Source: Nostoc paludosum FACHB-159
GTDB lineage: Bacteria; Cyanobacteriota; Cyanobacteriia; Cyanobacteriales; Nostocaceae
Length of the DNA stretch: 64,000 nt
Direction: 5' to 3'
Assembly (NCBI RefSeq): GCF_014698835.1
Contig: NZ_JACJTU010000004.1
Coordinates: forward strand, 248,001 to 312,000
In this document: positions 1-8,700 of the stretch, piece after piece
Position numbering within the stretch: position 1 is the first letter of the stretch
Layout of the letters: the number at the start of each line of letters is the position of its first letter
Translations under genes and position numbers: made by a program
The notes under the pieces: model-generated
What the model saw: only the letters and a program-made list of their open reading frames with translations
The model's database searches: none
What the model was told of the DNA's origin: nothing

Positions 1-617
1 TTCATACACCATCAGAACAGGTAAGCATCAGTATTTGGAAAAACTCTAACTTTTTGAGATTTCTGTTGTATTTCGGTTTATGGACGCTGGCATTTAACCT
101 CAGTGCTCCTTTTTTTAACCTCTACATGCTGGACACCTTGGATCTCAATGTTAGCTACGTGACTATCTACACCAGCCTTCAAGCGGGGGCAAATTTGCTG
201 ATGTTGATTGTGTGGGGCAAATTAGCAGACAAAATTGGCAATCGTCCCATCCTGCTGTTTGGTGGAATTCTGGTTGCAACCACACCATTGCTGTGGCTGG
301 GGATTGGTGTTAATCAACTTGATATCTGGCTGTGGTTACCGCTCTTACATATCTTGACTGGCGGAACAGGCGCGGCGATGGACTTATGTAATAACAATAT
401 TCAATTAGGGATTGCGCCGATTAAAAATCAGTCTATCTATTTTGCGATCGCAGCTGCCGTTGCTGGAGCCAGTGGTGCTTTAGGCACAACCATAGGCAGC
501 TTCATCTTACAATTTACTCAATCTGGAGGGTCATTGGCGTTATTCGCCCTCTCTACCGTATTTCGACTAACAGCCCTGATTCCACTGATTTTTACCCAAG
601 AACCGGAAAGAGGATAG
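1..617 (+). CDS. MFS transporter, C-terminal part (gene starts left of the window)
   Basis: The reading frame is open from the window edge (first full codon at 3) to TAG at 615-617, so about 204 C-terminal residues are visible. A TTG at 54 could be mistaken for a start, but the frame continues upstream of it. The visible part has several hydrophobic helices and the loop motif GKLADKIGNRP, typical of the short cytoplasmic loop between helices 2 and 3 of each half of major facilitator proteins; this copy would be in the second half. It is therefore an inner-membrane secondary transporter. The substrate cannot be told. A short-repeat block starts immediately after the stop codon. Confidence 0.85.
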   Translation, partial: HTPSEQVSISIWKNSNFLRFLLYFGLWTLAFNLSAPFFNLYMLDTLDLNVSYVTIYTSLQAGANLLMLIVWGKLADKIGNRPILLFGGILVATTPLLWLGIGVNQLDIWLWLPLLHILTGGTGAAMDLCNNNIQLGIAPIKNQSIYFAIAAAVAGASGALGTTIGSFILQFTQSGGSLALFALSTVFRLTALIPLIFTQEPERG

Positions 618-808
618 GGAGATGGGGAGATAGGGAAGTGTAGGGAGTGTGGGGAGTGTGGGGAGTGTGGGGAGAGAGGGGAGTGTGGGGAGTGTGGGAG
701 ATGGGGAAAAAGAGAATTTATGCTTCCATTTCCTCCCACACCTCCCACACCTCCCACACCTCCCACCCCTCCCACACCTCCTGCTTGCCCCATACCCCAT
801 GCCCAATG
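618..808. repeat. Fold-back short-tandem-repeat block R1
   Basis: A G-rich left arm built on GGGGAGTGT units is followed by a centre containing GAGAATTTATGCTTCC and a C-rich right arm built on CCTCCCACA units. The two arms are largely complementary, so the block can fold back on itself. It ends in CCCCATGCCC-type heptamers and lies between two convergent genes, touching both stop codons. The frames reading through it encode only low-complexity peptides. Confidence 0.9.
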
Positions 809-810
809 GC

Positions 811-1761
811 TTATTCTGCGGCGCTGGAAGTCAAAGACATTGTTTCCCATAACACCATATGAGGCGGTGTTAGCACAGGCTGGTGTAAAGCAATCAGCTG
901 GGCTAAGGTGTTCTTTAATTGGGTACGCGGTACAATGTCATCGACAAAGCCATGTTGAAGTAAATCTTCAGCGGTCTGAAAATCATCAGGCAGTTTTTCC
1001 CGTAGGGTTTGCTCAATCACTCGCCGACCTGCAAAACCAATAGTTGCCTTGGGTTCTGCCAAAATAATATCGCCCAACATTGCAAAACTAGCGGTAACGC
1101 CGCCTGTTGTGGGATTTGTCAAAACCGGAATATACAACAGTCGCGCGTCTTGATGGCGCTGTAGGGCTGCGGAAATTTTCGCCATCTGCATCAGAGAAAG
1201 CATTCCTTCTTGCATTCTCGCGCCACCGGAGGTGCAGACAATAACTACAGGATATCGCCGTTGAGTGGCTTGTTCAATCAAGCGGGTGAGTTTTTCTCCC
1301 ACAACCGAACCCATACTACCGCCCATGAAACGGAAGTCCATAACCCCAAGGGCAACAGGCAAACCGTTGATTTGACCCAAACCGGTTTTAACTGCGTCTA
1401 TTAAGCCAAGTTTTTCCTGGCTTTCCCGTAACCGATCGCTATATGGCTTGCGATCGCGAAATTGTAGGGGATCGGTTGGACGCAAATGCTCGTCTAAAGG
1501 TTTCCAGGTATTATGATCTATCAGCTGACGGATACGCTCATCGCTATCTACACGATTGTGATGGCCGCATTCCACACAAACCATCTGGTTAGATCTCAAG
1601 TCTTTTGTGTATGTCAACACACCACAATTAGAACATTTATGCCATAGTCCATCAGCAATTTCACGTTCTTGGCGTTCGAGACTGGTAGATCCTGATTTAC
1701 GTCGATTTGCAAACCAATCAAATAGAGACTTTAAACCGCGTGATTCTTCGTTGTTAGCCAT
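811..1761 (-). CDS. accD: Acetyl-CoA carboxylase carboxyltransferase subunit beta
   Basis: AccD is the beta subunit of the carboxyltransferase part of acetyl-CoA carboxylase. With AccA it moves the carboxyl group from biotin on AccB to acetyl-CoA, giving malonyl-CoA for fatty-acid synthesis in the cytoplasm. The 316-residue length is normal for the family. Near residue 43 lies a zinc ribbon (CSNC, about 15 residues, CVEC), followed by the crotonase-fold domain with [11 protein letters not shown] and the glycine-rich segment [10 protein letters not shown]. The ATG start at 1761 has only a weak upstream purine stretch. The gene is monocistronic as far as can be seen, and a repeat block lies on each side of it. 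Confidence 0.97.
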   Translation of the reverse strand: MANNEESRGLKSLFDWFANRRKSGSTSLERQEREIADGLWHKCSNCGVLTYTKDLRSNQMVCVECGHHNRVDSDERIRQLIDHNTWKPLDEHLRPTDPLQFRDRKPYSDRLRESQEKLGLIDAVKTGLGQINGLPVALGVMDFRFMGGSMGSVVGEKLTRLIEQATQRRYPVVIVCTSGGARMQEGMLSLMQMAKISAALQRHQDARLLYIPVLTNPTTGGVTASFAMLGDIILAEPKATIGFAGRRVIEQTLREKLPDDFQTAEDLLQHGFVDDIVPRTQLKNTLAQLIALHQPVLTPPHMVLWETMSLTSSAAE

Positions 1762-2216
1762 TTTTATCTTATTTTAAGTGGGTATGAGGTCGAAACCATC
1801 TGAAGCCCTATCGGGTCATCCCTAGCCATTAACCACTTGTTTTTACTAATGAGTAATGACTAGATCGTCAAATTAAGCTTTTAAGCAATTCAGACCTTAA
1901 TTTTCATCTTTGGTTGCCAGCTTAACGAAAATACTTATGCCAATACAAGCCTCTTGCTCTTTTTTTTAGAGGACTTTTTATATGAATGTAGTGACAAAGC
2001 CATGCAAATACTAACCTCCAAATAAGATGGTTACCCTCTCCCACCCAAATTAATTATTCTTTGTGTTGGGTCATAAGCAATCAGTATCTTTTTTATTAAT
2101 TGTGCTTACCAACAGTTAATCGTCGTTAAAGAGGGTAATACCAGTCACGAGCTGAATATTATCAAAATGTGAAGGGCAGATGGCGTAATCCAAGTTACAG
2201 TCACGAATTATAAAAA
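1762..2216. other. Intergenic region upstream of accD
   Basis: About 455 bases with no convincing ORF. This should hold the accD promoter, but no clear -35/-10 pair or operator could be picked out by eye. A T-rich run lies near 1963. Confidence 0.5.
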
Positions 2217-2466
2217 TGGGCATGGGGCATTGGGCAAGCAGGAAGTGTGGGAGGTGTGGGAGGTGTGGGAGGTGTGGGAGGTGTGGGAGGTGTGGGAGGA
2301 AATGGAAGCATAAATTCTCTTTTTCCCCATCTCCCCACACTCCCCACACTCCCCTCTCTCCCCACACTCCCCTCTCTCCCCACACTCCCCTCTCTCCCCA
2401 CACTCCCCTCTCTCCCCACACTCCCCACACTCCCCACACTCCCCCATCTCCCCATCTCCCCATGCC
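2217..2466. repeat. Fold-back short-tandem-repeat block R2 (opposite orientation to R1)
   Basis: It starts with GGGCATGGGGCATTGGGCA heptamers, then six perfect GTGTGGGAG units at 2245-2298. The centre is the reverse complement of the R1 centre, and a C-rich arm follows in which CCCCACACTCCCCTCTCT recurs four times. It ends 8 bases before the stop codon of the CHAT-CHASE2 gene. Long ORFs in every frame here are repeat artefacts. Confidence 0.92.
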
Positions 2467-2473
2467 CCAATTT

Positions 2474-4804
2474 CTAAGTATTTGCACTAGGAATTATTGT
2501 TTTAAAATTATAAATTGACATCAAGCTAACAGTCGCTAGTAAGGATAAAGCTGAGGGTACAAAAGGTATCCAAGCACCCCAAATTAACAGACCAAAGCAA
2601 GCTACATACAAAACACTAGAGGTAACACCAACTGCTAACGCCAACCAGCGAAGTGAAAGGTTTCGCCAAGCTAGGACTCCCCCTACCACAGACCAGCCCC
2701 AAATCCAAGCAACTTCCAACCACAGTGACCAAACCCGCAGCAATGGACGCCCATCTTCAACAGCGCTGAGAATTTGGCTGACCATGTGTGCTTGTACCAA
2801 AACTCCTGGCATTTGGTCGTCTAGGGGAATTCCGTAGGGTGTTGGCCAGGTATCTGGAGAATCTCCTCTTGATATGACGCCAATCAAAACAATCCGGTCT
2901 TTGACAGCATTGGGATTAACTGGACTAGATAAAAATTCTGTTAGTGTCACCTGTTCAGCAACTTCTTTTGGAGAACGGTAGTTGAGTAAGATTTGACCGC
3001 CATCGGCATTAATATTTTGATACGCACCACTACGAGACTTGAGATTTGGAAAAACAGTCTTACCCAACTGCAAATTTCCTTCGGGGGTAAATTTAACTCG
3101 AATTCCTGAAGGTCGCAGATACAGGGAAGCCAGTTGTAAACTCAAGGAGTAAGAAGTAGAACACAATGATGTCGGCTCTTGGTTCATGAATAAAAGATGG
3201 CGACGGATAACTCCATCACGGTCATGAATAAAGTCGCTAAAGCCGATATTTGTTTTTGGAATTTCTGGTGGTGGTTGAATACCTCTGATATTGGCTGTGC
3301 CATCGCTTCCTTTACATACGCCAATTAAGTTTGGAGTTTTTTGCAAACGAGTAATTAAATCTGGTTGTTTGGCATTAAAATCACGGTAGATATCTAAGCC
3401 GATCGCTCTGGGTTGATATTGATTGAGTTTTTCTAAAAGTTTGTTGAGAGATTTCTCCGAAATGGAAGCTCCAATTAAAGACTCACCATTTTTTCTTTGA
3501 GTTGCCAAATCATCATCGTCAATGGTGATTACTAGCAGTCGGGGATCAATTCCTTCTGATGGACGCGATCGCATCATCCCATCAAAGGCTGAAATCTCTG
3601 TAGCTTCCAAGACTCCCACCAACCTCGCCCCAACCACAAAGGCTGTAACTGCCAAACTGGATAACAAAGTGATGCTAAATCTGCGTTTCATGGACGGAGA
3701 TAAATTCGGCATCTCTTCAATTTCTCTAGACCTTAATTCATCCCAAGTGGGGGGCGTCTGAGCTGGATTTTGGCAAATCATTGGTAGCCAAGTCGCGCAA
3801 GGAAATCGATCTTCAAGTCCTTGTAAGCGTTCCCGCGCTTGGCGCACTGATTGATACAAAGACTCTCCACTAGCAAAGCCTTGGAGAAAATACTTTAAAA
3901 ATTCTTGAGCAACCTGGTCTGGAACCGGCTCGCGCATGACAATTATTTGAGGAATTTGCAAATCAGCTAATTCTCGCGCCAATCCCAACCCATCGCAGGA
4001 ATTGAATATAGCTAGTTGCAAACCATTTTCAATGGCTTTCCTCAGAGCATACTTTAACTCGCCAATGGTGAGACTATCAGTTTTATTCAGGTAAATTCGT
4101 CCGCTTTCTCCATTTCCCTGACTAGAACTATGTCCGGCAAAAAAGAGAATATCCCAGTTTTTTCCCCACAGATGCTCAGTTAATTCCTTGCGTTGTGGTT
4201 CCACGATAAAACTGACTTCGGCGTTGCTACACTGTTGCAATAAAACTCGATCTGCCTGGGTGTCAATTCCTTGACTATTACCAACAATTGCCAAAATTTT
4301 GACTAAAGGATTGGGAGTGCGTGACTTGTGAACGCGATCGTAAGTTGGTGAAGAGAGGGCGATTTCAGCCTTGGGATAGCGTTCCAATAAGTCCCACAAA
4401 TGCCAAGGTAATAGCTGTAATTGACTATTTTCTGTTTGTAAAATTACCCGTACTTCTTCTCTAGAAGACAATCTTTCTAACCATTTTTCTCTTACAGAGC
4501 GAAACTCCTCTGCTTTGAGCCAAGTATTAAAACGTGCCCGCAAAATATGAGAAGTGTTTTCGCAGTCTTGAATCATCGATACATTTGTCACCTGCACTTG
4601 CTCAGCATGGAGGCGATAACGATTGCCTATCTGCCGATAACTGGACTGCCAATGACTATAGTAGAGCGGCATTTCGGGAAATGGAGGTAATTTGCCCGTG
4701 ACTTCTGTAGTAGCACGCTCGTGTTCTTCACCAATTTGGAGGGTGACAGCAAACCCCTGCTCAAAACTACCCTCTCCGAATTTCAGAACTACTAACTTAC
4801 CCAT
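2474..4804 (-). CDS. CHAT-domain protease fused to a CHASE2 sensor domain
   Basis: A 776-residue membrane protein. Residues about 1-330 form a CHAT (caspase-like) domain with the expected dyad: His225 in AGHSS and Cys270 in NSCDG. A transmembrane helix near 385 leads into an extracytoplasmic CHASE2 domain (about 400-690), followed by three hydrophobic helices at the C-terminus and no kinase or cyclase output. The architecture suggests that an external signal controls a cytoplasmic cysteine protease; that is inference. The start at 4804 ([11 protein letters not shown]) is preferred because AGAGGG lies upstream and family members begin this way; the frame stays open 12 codons further. A DUF1822 gene lies 173 bases upstream on the same strand, so the two are likely co-transcribed. 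Confidence 0.88.
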   Translation of the reverse strand: MGKLVVLKFGEGSFEQGFAVTLQIGEEHERATTEVTGKLPPFPEMPLYYSHWQSSYRQIGNRYRLHAEQVQVTNVSMIQDCENTSHILRARFNTWLKAEEFRSVREKWLERLSSREEVRVILQTENSQLQLLPWHLWDLLERYPKAEIALSSPTYDRVHKSRTPNPLVKILAIVGNSQGIDTQADRVLLQQCSNAEVSFIVEPQRKELTEHLWGKNWDILFFAGHSSSQGNGESGRIYLNKTDSLTIGELKYALRKAIENGLQLAIFNSCDGLGLARELADLQIPQIIVMREPVPDQVAQEFLKYFLQGFASGESLYQSVRQARERLQGLEDRFPCATWLPMICQNPAQTPPTWDELRSREIEEMPNLSPSMKRRFSITLLSSLAVTAFVVGARLVGVLEATEISAFDGMMRSRPSEGIDPRLLVITIDDDDLATQRKNGESLIGASISEKSLNKLLEKLNQYQPRAIGLDIYRDFNAKQPDLITRLQKTPNLIGVCKGSDGTANIRGIQPPPEIPKTNIGFSDFIHDRDGVIRRHLLFMNQEPTSLCSTSYSLSLQLASLYLRPSGIRVKFTPEGNLQLGKTVFPNLKSRSGAYQNINADGGQILLNYRSPKEVAEQVTLTEFLSSPVNPNAVKDRIVLIGVISRGDSPDTWPTPYGIPLDDQMPGVLVQAHMVSQILSAVEDGRPLLRVWSLWLEVAWIWGWSVVGGVLAWRNLSLRWLALAVGVTSSVLYVACFGLLIWGAWIPFVPSALSLLATVSLMSIYNFKTIIPSANT

Positions 4805-4977
4805 GACCGTCGGTATCCCTCTTTCTGTGCAAACTCGCAAACCTCTGATATCTGGTGAAAAGCTTCACCAAGCGTCTACAGAACTTTTTTGAAAGTCCCA
4901 AAAAGGTGATTTGAATTTTTAATTAATCAATTAGTTACTTATAAATTACCGACAAACAGGGAAGATACGTATATACT

Positions 4978-5946
4978 TTAAATCCGGAAATGTTCTGTAA
5001 TACTAATACCATTCAATGCTACCCTAACGCTAAATTCTTCTCTGGGTTCGCCCCGAAACTGTAACTGAATGTAATTATCTGATTTTCTAGATTGAGCATC
5101 TAAAAAGACTGCTCCCGAACTATCTAGAACGGTAAGATGAACTCCTGGTGGTAAGTAGATTTGGCTACCAGTTGCGTGCAACTGAAGGTGGATACTGGTT
5201 TGTCGATCCTCTGAAGGGGTAATTTCCACAATCAACATCACAGGGTGATTGAGAATTTGGATACCCAAATCAATCAGCTTTGCACGTTTAGTAATTGATT
5301 CTGGTGAATTTGAAGTATTTAGTTCTAAAGTTTCAGTACTGCGAAAAGCATAACCTGGTCTAAGTTCTGGTAGATTCCACAAAGATTCAACAGTTTGCCA
5401 GCCCGTCTCAAATACACCAGCAAACCATTGAGTTAAATTTACTAGTGGGTCAAGTGGAGATTCCCGCAGTTGCGCCATATGGTCGATAAAAGCTTCCAAT
5501 GGTTGCAGTTGTCTCAAAGGTAGTGTTTCAGTTGCTACACTAGGCACAAAACCCAGTAGCTTGGCTTCTTGGAGCGATTCATCAAATTGAACCACTAAAT
5601 ACCCCACTCGTTCTCCCCAAGTTTCAGGAGGAATGGAACATATCTGCTGGTGTTGATGAACAGGGCGGCACTCCAGACGACCAACTGATGGCACTTCTAA
5701 GTCAGCTACATCCCCGCACAGCCGCATAACGGGGTTCCAGCTGTCACTAGCTTGGAGATTGGTGGGAATATCCATCATTTGCAAATAGTCATTTACCACC
5801 CATACAGCTAGAGTATTCAGCCGGACTTGCTCTGCTTTTTGAGAATTTGGCTGCTCATGAGCAAATTGCTGGGCAGTTATGCGAGCTATTTGGGGAATTG
5901 GCAATGTTAATGTGAAATCTTCTAGCTGATAGGTGGAGTTATTCAT
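4978..5946 (-). CDS. DUF1822 family protein
   Basis: A 322-residue soluble protein of the cyanobacterial DUF1822 family. Recognisable parts are the N-terminal segment with NTLAVWVVNDYLQ, the central WGERVGYLVVQFD, and the C-terminal FSVRVALNGISITEHF that closes most members. There is no signal peptide or membrane segment and no known catalytic motif; its biochemical role is unknown. In cyanobacteria this family is commonly encoded next to CHAT/CHASE2 genes, as here, so it may be a partner or substrate of the downstream protease (inference). The ATG at 5946 starts the ORF. The gene is divergent from cobW across a roughly 290-base gap. Confidence 0.85.
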   Translation of the reverse strand: MNNSTYQLEDFTLTLPIPQIARITAQQFAHEQPNSQKAEQVRLNTLAVWVVNDYLQMMDIPTNLQASDSWNPVMRLCGDVADLEVPSVGRLECRPVHQHQQICSIPPETWGERVGYLVVQFDESLQEAKLLGFVPSVATETLPLRQLQPLEAFIDHMAQLRESPLDPLVNLTQWFAGVFETGWQTVESLWNLPELRPGYAFRSTETLELNTSNSPESITKRAKLIDLGIQILNHPVMLIVEITPSEDRQTSIHLQLHATGSQIYLPPGVHLTVLDSSGAVFLDAQSRKSDNYIQLQFRGEPREEFSVRVALNGISITEHFRI

Positions 5947-6018
5947 AAGTCAGTTTGTGGTTATCAACGCTGCTATGTACATATCGCCCGCATTCACTAA
6001 AGTTATGCCACAAAATAG

Positions 6019-6029
6019 AGAATCATTCT
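6019..6029. promoter_or_regulatory. 11-bp palindrome between divergent genes, possible metal-repressor site
   Basis: AGAATCATTCT is a perfect palindrome around one central base, in the gap between the DUF1822 gene and cobW. It resembles half of a Fur/Zur-type operator, and CobW-like GTPases are sometimes metal-regulated. The site is short, so this is only a weak suggestion. Confidence 0.2.
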
Positions 6030-6040
6030 TGAAAAAGAGA

Positions 6041-6091
6041 ATTGGGTATGGGGCATAGGGCATAGGGCATAGGGCATAGGGCATACCCAAT
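6041..6091. repeat. Heptamer tandem repeat enclosed by an inverted repeat
   Basis: Five copies of GGGCATA-type heptamers (6050-6084) are bracketed by ATTGGGTAT (6041-6049) and ATACCCAAT (6083-6091), giving a 9-bp stem. It lies about 145 bases upstream of the cobW start. Confidence 0.85.
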
Positions 6092-6234
6092 CCTCAATAC
6101 CTATTTTTGAGTTGCAGCGTCTTACTCTTGAATTTCAGTTTAAAATAACTGAGTCAATATTTAAACTCAAGATAATTTCAGTATCTAAGTTAATAAACAA
6201 CAAAACTTGTGATATTGAAGACATCAGGCAAAAT

Positions 6235-7275
6235 ATGGCTGCAAAAATTCCGGTGACAGTAATTACAGGCTTTTTAGGTAGTGGAAAAACTAGTCTAATT
6301 CGCCACCTGCTACAAAACAACCAAGGACGCCGTATTGCGGTTTTAGTCAATGAATTTGGCGAACTCGGTATTGATGGCGAACTGTTGAAATCTTGTCAAA
6401 TTTGCCCTGAGGATGGTGAAGGTGAGAGCAATATTTTTGAATTAACCAACGGCTGCTTATGCTGTACCGTTCAGGAAGAGTTTTACCCGACGATGCAAGA
6501 GCTAATTAAGCGGCGAGATAGCATTGATTGTATTTTGATTGAAACTTCTGGTTTGGCGTTACCAAAACCACTGGTGAAAGCTTTTCGCTGGCAGGAAATT
6601 CGCAATGCAGCCACGGTGGATGCTGTGATTACTGTGGTTGATTGTGCGGCTGTAGCAGCAGGGACATTTGCCAGCGATCCCCAGGCGATCGCAGCCCAAC
6701 GACAAGCTGATGATAGTATAGAACACGAAACGCCTTTGCAAGAACTGTTTGAAGACCAACTTGCTTGTGCAGACTTAGTGGTCTTGAATAAAACTGACTT
6801 GGTAGACGACGAGACGAAAGCCAGAGTCGAGGAATTGGTTAAACAAGAGTTGCCCAGAGTAGTGAAGATTGTCGAAAGCGATCGCTCTCAACTCGATGCA
6901 TCTATATTATTAGGATTCCAGGCCGCAGTCGAAGACGACCTAGATTCTCGCCCCAGTCATCACGACACCGAAGAAGACCACGACCACGATGAAGAAATTA
7001 CCTCAGCCAATTTAATTTTAGATCGTGCCTTTGACCCAGAAAAGCTGCAACAGCAGTTGCAAACATTGGCACAAGAACAAGAAATTTATCGAATCAAAGG
7101 CTTTGTCGCAGTACCAAACAAACCCATGCGCCTAGTAATGCAAGGTGTGGGAACCAGATTCGATAAATTTTACGATCGCCCCTGGCAACCCGAAGAACCC
7201 AGACAAACCCGCTTAGTTTTCATCGGTCGTGATTTAAAATCCTCAGAAATCGAATCCCAACTTGTAGCTTTATAA
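6235..7275 (+). CDS. cobW: CobW-family GTP-binding metallochaperone, cobalamin biosynthesis type
   Basis: A 346-residue G3E-family P-loop GTPase. It shows the Walker A motif GFLGSGKTS near residue 12, the metal-binding CLCC motif, NKTD for guanine recognition, and a histidine/aspartate-rich stretch (HHDTEEDHDHDEE) before the C-terminal CobW domain. The segment around AAQRQADDSIEHETPLQELF matches CobW proper rather than the zinc-chaperone branch as I recall these families. The expected role is delivery of cobalt to the aerobic-type cobaltochelatase. The ATG at 6235 is chosen because GTPase homology begins directly after it; the frame stays open upstream to 6112 with AT-rich, unlikely sequence. 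A small membrane-protein gene follows after a repeat block. Confidence 0.9.
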   Translation: MAAKIPVTVITGFLGSGKTSLIRHLLQNNQGRRIAVLVNEFGELGIDGELLKSCQICPEDGEGESNIFELTNGCLCCTVQEEFYPTMQELIKRRDSIDCILIETSGLALPKPLVKAFRWQEIRNAATVDAVITVVDCAAVAAGTFASDPQAIAAQRQADDSIEHETPLQELFEDQLACADLVVLNKTDLVDDETKARVEELVKQELPRVVKIVESDRSQLDASILLGFQAAVEDDLDSRPSHHDTEEDHDHDEEITSANLILDRAFDPEKLQQQLQTLAQEQEIYRIKGFVAVPNKPMRLVMQGVGTRFDKFYDRPWQPEEPRQTRLVFIGRDLKSSEIESQLVAL

Positions 7276-7283
7276 ATTAATTG

Positions 7284-7513
7284 GGCATGGGGCACTGGGC
7301 ATTGGGTATGGGGGGATGGGGGAGTGTGGGGAAATGGCCGAGTGTGGGGAGAAAGAGAATTTATGCCCCCATCTCTTCCTACACCTCCCACACCTCCCAC
7401 ACCTCCCACACCTCCCACACCTCCCACACCTCCCACACCTCCCACACCTCCCACACCTCCCACACCTCCCACACTTCCTGCTTGCCCCATGCCCCATTCC
7501 CCATTCCCCACTT
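7284..7513. repeat. Fold-back short-tandem-repeat block R3
   Basis: Same order and orientation as R1: GGGGCAT/GGGCATT heptamers, a G-rich arm, a centre with GAGAATTTATGC, ten perfect ACACCTCCC units (7381-7470), then CTTCCTGCTTGCCCCATGCC. It starts 8 bases after the cobW stop and ends just before the next gene. Confidence 0.92.
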
Positions 7514-7522
7514 TAGAAAACT

Positions 7523-7984
7523 ATGACAATTTCTCAAATATTTAACATTGCGAATCTTTTCGTTTTGCCTTTTTGGGCTTTGATGATTTTATTGCCGAAT
7601 TGGAAAGTAACACAGCGAATAATGGCATCATATCTGCCTTTTGTGCTGTTAGCTGGAGTATATTTGTATTTGTTCGTCAACAGCGTTACGCCAGAAAACG
7701 CCCAAGATTTCTCGAATCTGGAATTAGCTAATGTTGCCCGACTTTTTGCAGATGAAAAAGTTGCTGCAACGGGTTGGGTTCATTATTTAGTAATGGATTT
7801 GTTTGTTGGTCGCTGGATATACTTAGAAGGTCAAAAAACAGGTATTTGGACAATTCATTCCCTAGCTTTGTGTTTTTTTGCTGGCCCTTTGGGATTACTA
7901 TCTCACATCGCTACTGACTGGATATCTCAGAAATTTTTCCTTAAGTTTGAGCAAAATGAAGCGGTGACGGTAGCAGAAAAATAA
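7523..7984 (+). CDS. ABA4-like (DUF4281) membrane protein
   Basis: A 153-residue protein with four predicted membrane helices and the family core HYLVMDLFVGRWIYLE, in which an HxxxxDxF-type motif sits in a helix. The family takes its name from plant ABA4, needed for neoxanthin formation; the cyanobacterial members have no established reaction, so a carotenoid role is only a family-based guess. The ATG at 7523 follows the repeat block closely, leaving little space for a separate promoter, so read-through from cobW is possible. Confidence 0.8.
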   Translation: MTISQIFNIANLFVLPFWALMILLPNWKVTQRIMASYLPFVLLAGVYLYLFVNSVTPENAQDFSNLELANVARLFADEKVAATGWVHYLVMDLFVGRWIYLEGQKTGIWTIHSLALCFFAGPLGLLSHIATDWISQKFFLKFEQNEAVTVAEK

Positions 7985-8700
7985 GTATCATCAACTAACA
8001 GTTAGTAAGGTATTACGCTTTTAAATTGCACAGGAACTCATGCTGTTGACTGTTAAAGTTTAAGAGTCAACAGCCAACACCAAAAATGCTCAAGTTAAAT
8101 GCAATACAGCTTGTACCAATTCTTTATGAAGATGCACAGAATATTAAACGTAGACCCAAAGCGGCTTGCCGCAGGCTACCGCAAAGTACGCCTTCTCTAC
8201 GAGAGGCAGTACACCTAGCTATCTTACCTCAATAGAAGATTAAAAATATAGAAAATAGCTGATACCGATTAAATACTGTTCATCAAGACAATTTTTTTCT
8301 CTCATTTAAAATCTAGAGAATTTTTAATTCATTTAAAAATACAATACTTTATCTATTTTAATTTATATTATATACCCTAAGAAATAAAGTCAGTTACTCC
8401 ATTAGAAAGAAGTTATAGCAGTTACTACTTTCTAAAGTAAACCCAGGGAGAGTAAAATAAATCTCCAACAATATTATTAGATTTGTGTCTGCTTTTAACT
8501 GAAAAAGACACTATTCTTCAATAAAAATCCTCTAATTACCAATTGAGAATGCTTACACATTAGGGATTTAACCATTACCTGATTCTAGAAATCGATATCT
8601 ACAATTTTGAGCGAGTTTGAAACTTGTATTTCGCCAAAATACAAGTGATTAGATATAAGAATTCGCTACATACCCTTAATTTTAATATAGGAATACCACT
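7985..8700. other. Intergenic region upstream of transketolase
   Basis: About 716 bases, AT-rich, with no supported ORF. Around 8155-8216 lies a GC-rich dispersed repeat (GCGGCTTGCCGCAGGCTACC and CTCTACGAGAGGC), of a kind common in cyanobacterial intergenic DNA. The rest should include the transketolase promoter, which I could not place. Confidence 0.5.

Noticed and set aside
7281-7545. Overlapping ORFs of 60-125 codons in all frames of the repeat blocks (also at 518-1043, 2116-2518, 28373-28750, 41415-41808)
   Set aside because: They encode only VGG, HTS, PPT, PHL, CGR or WEV repeats, because a 9-bp unit has no stop codon in any frame. They have no ribosome sites and no protein features.
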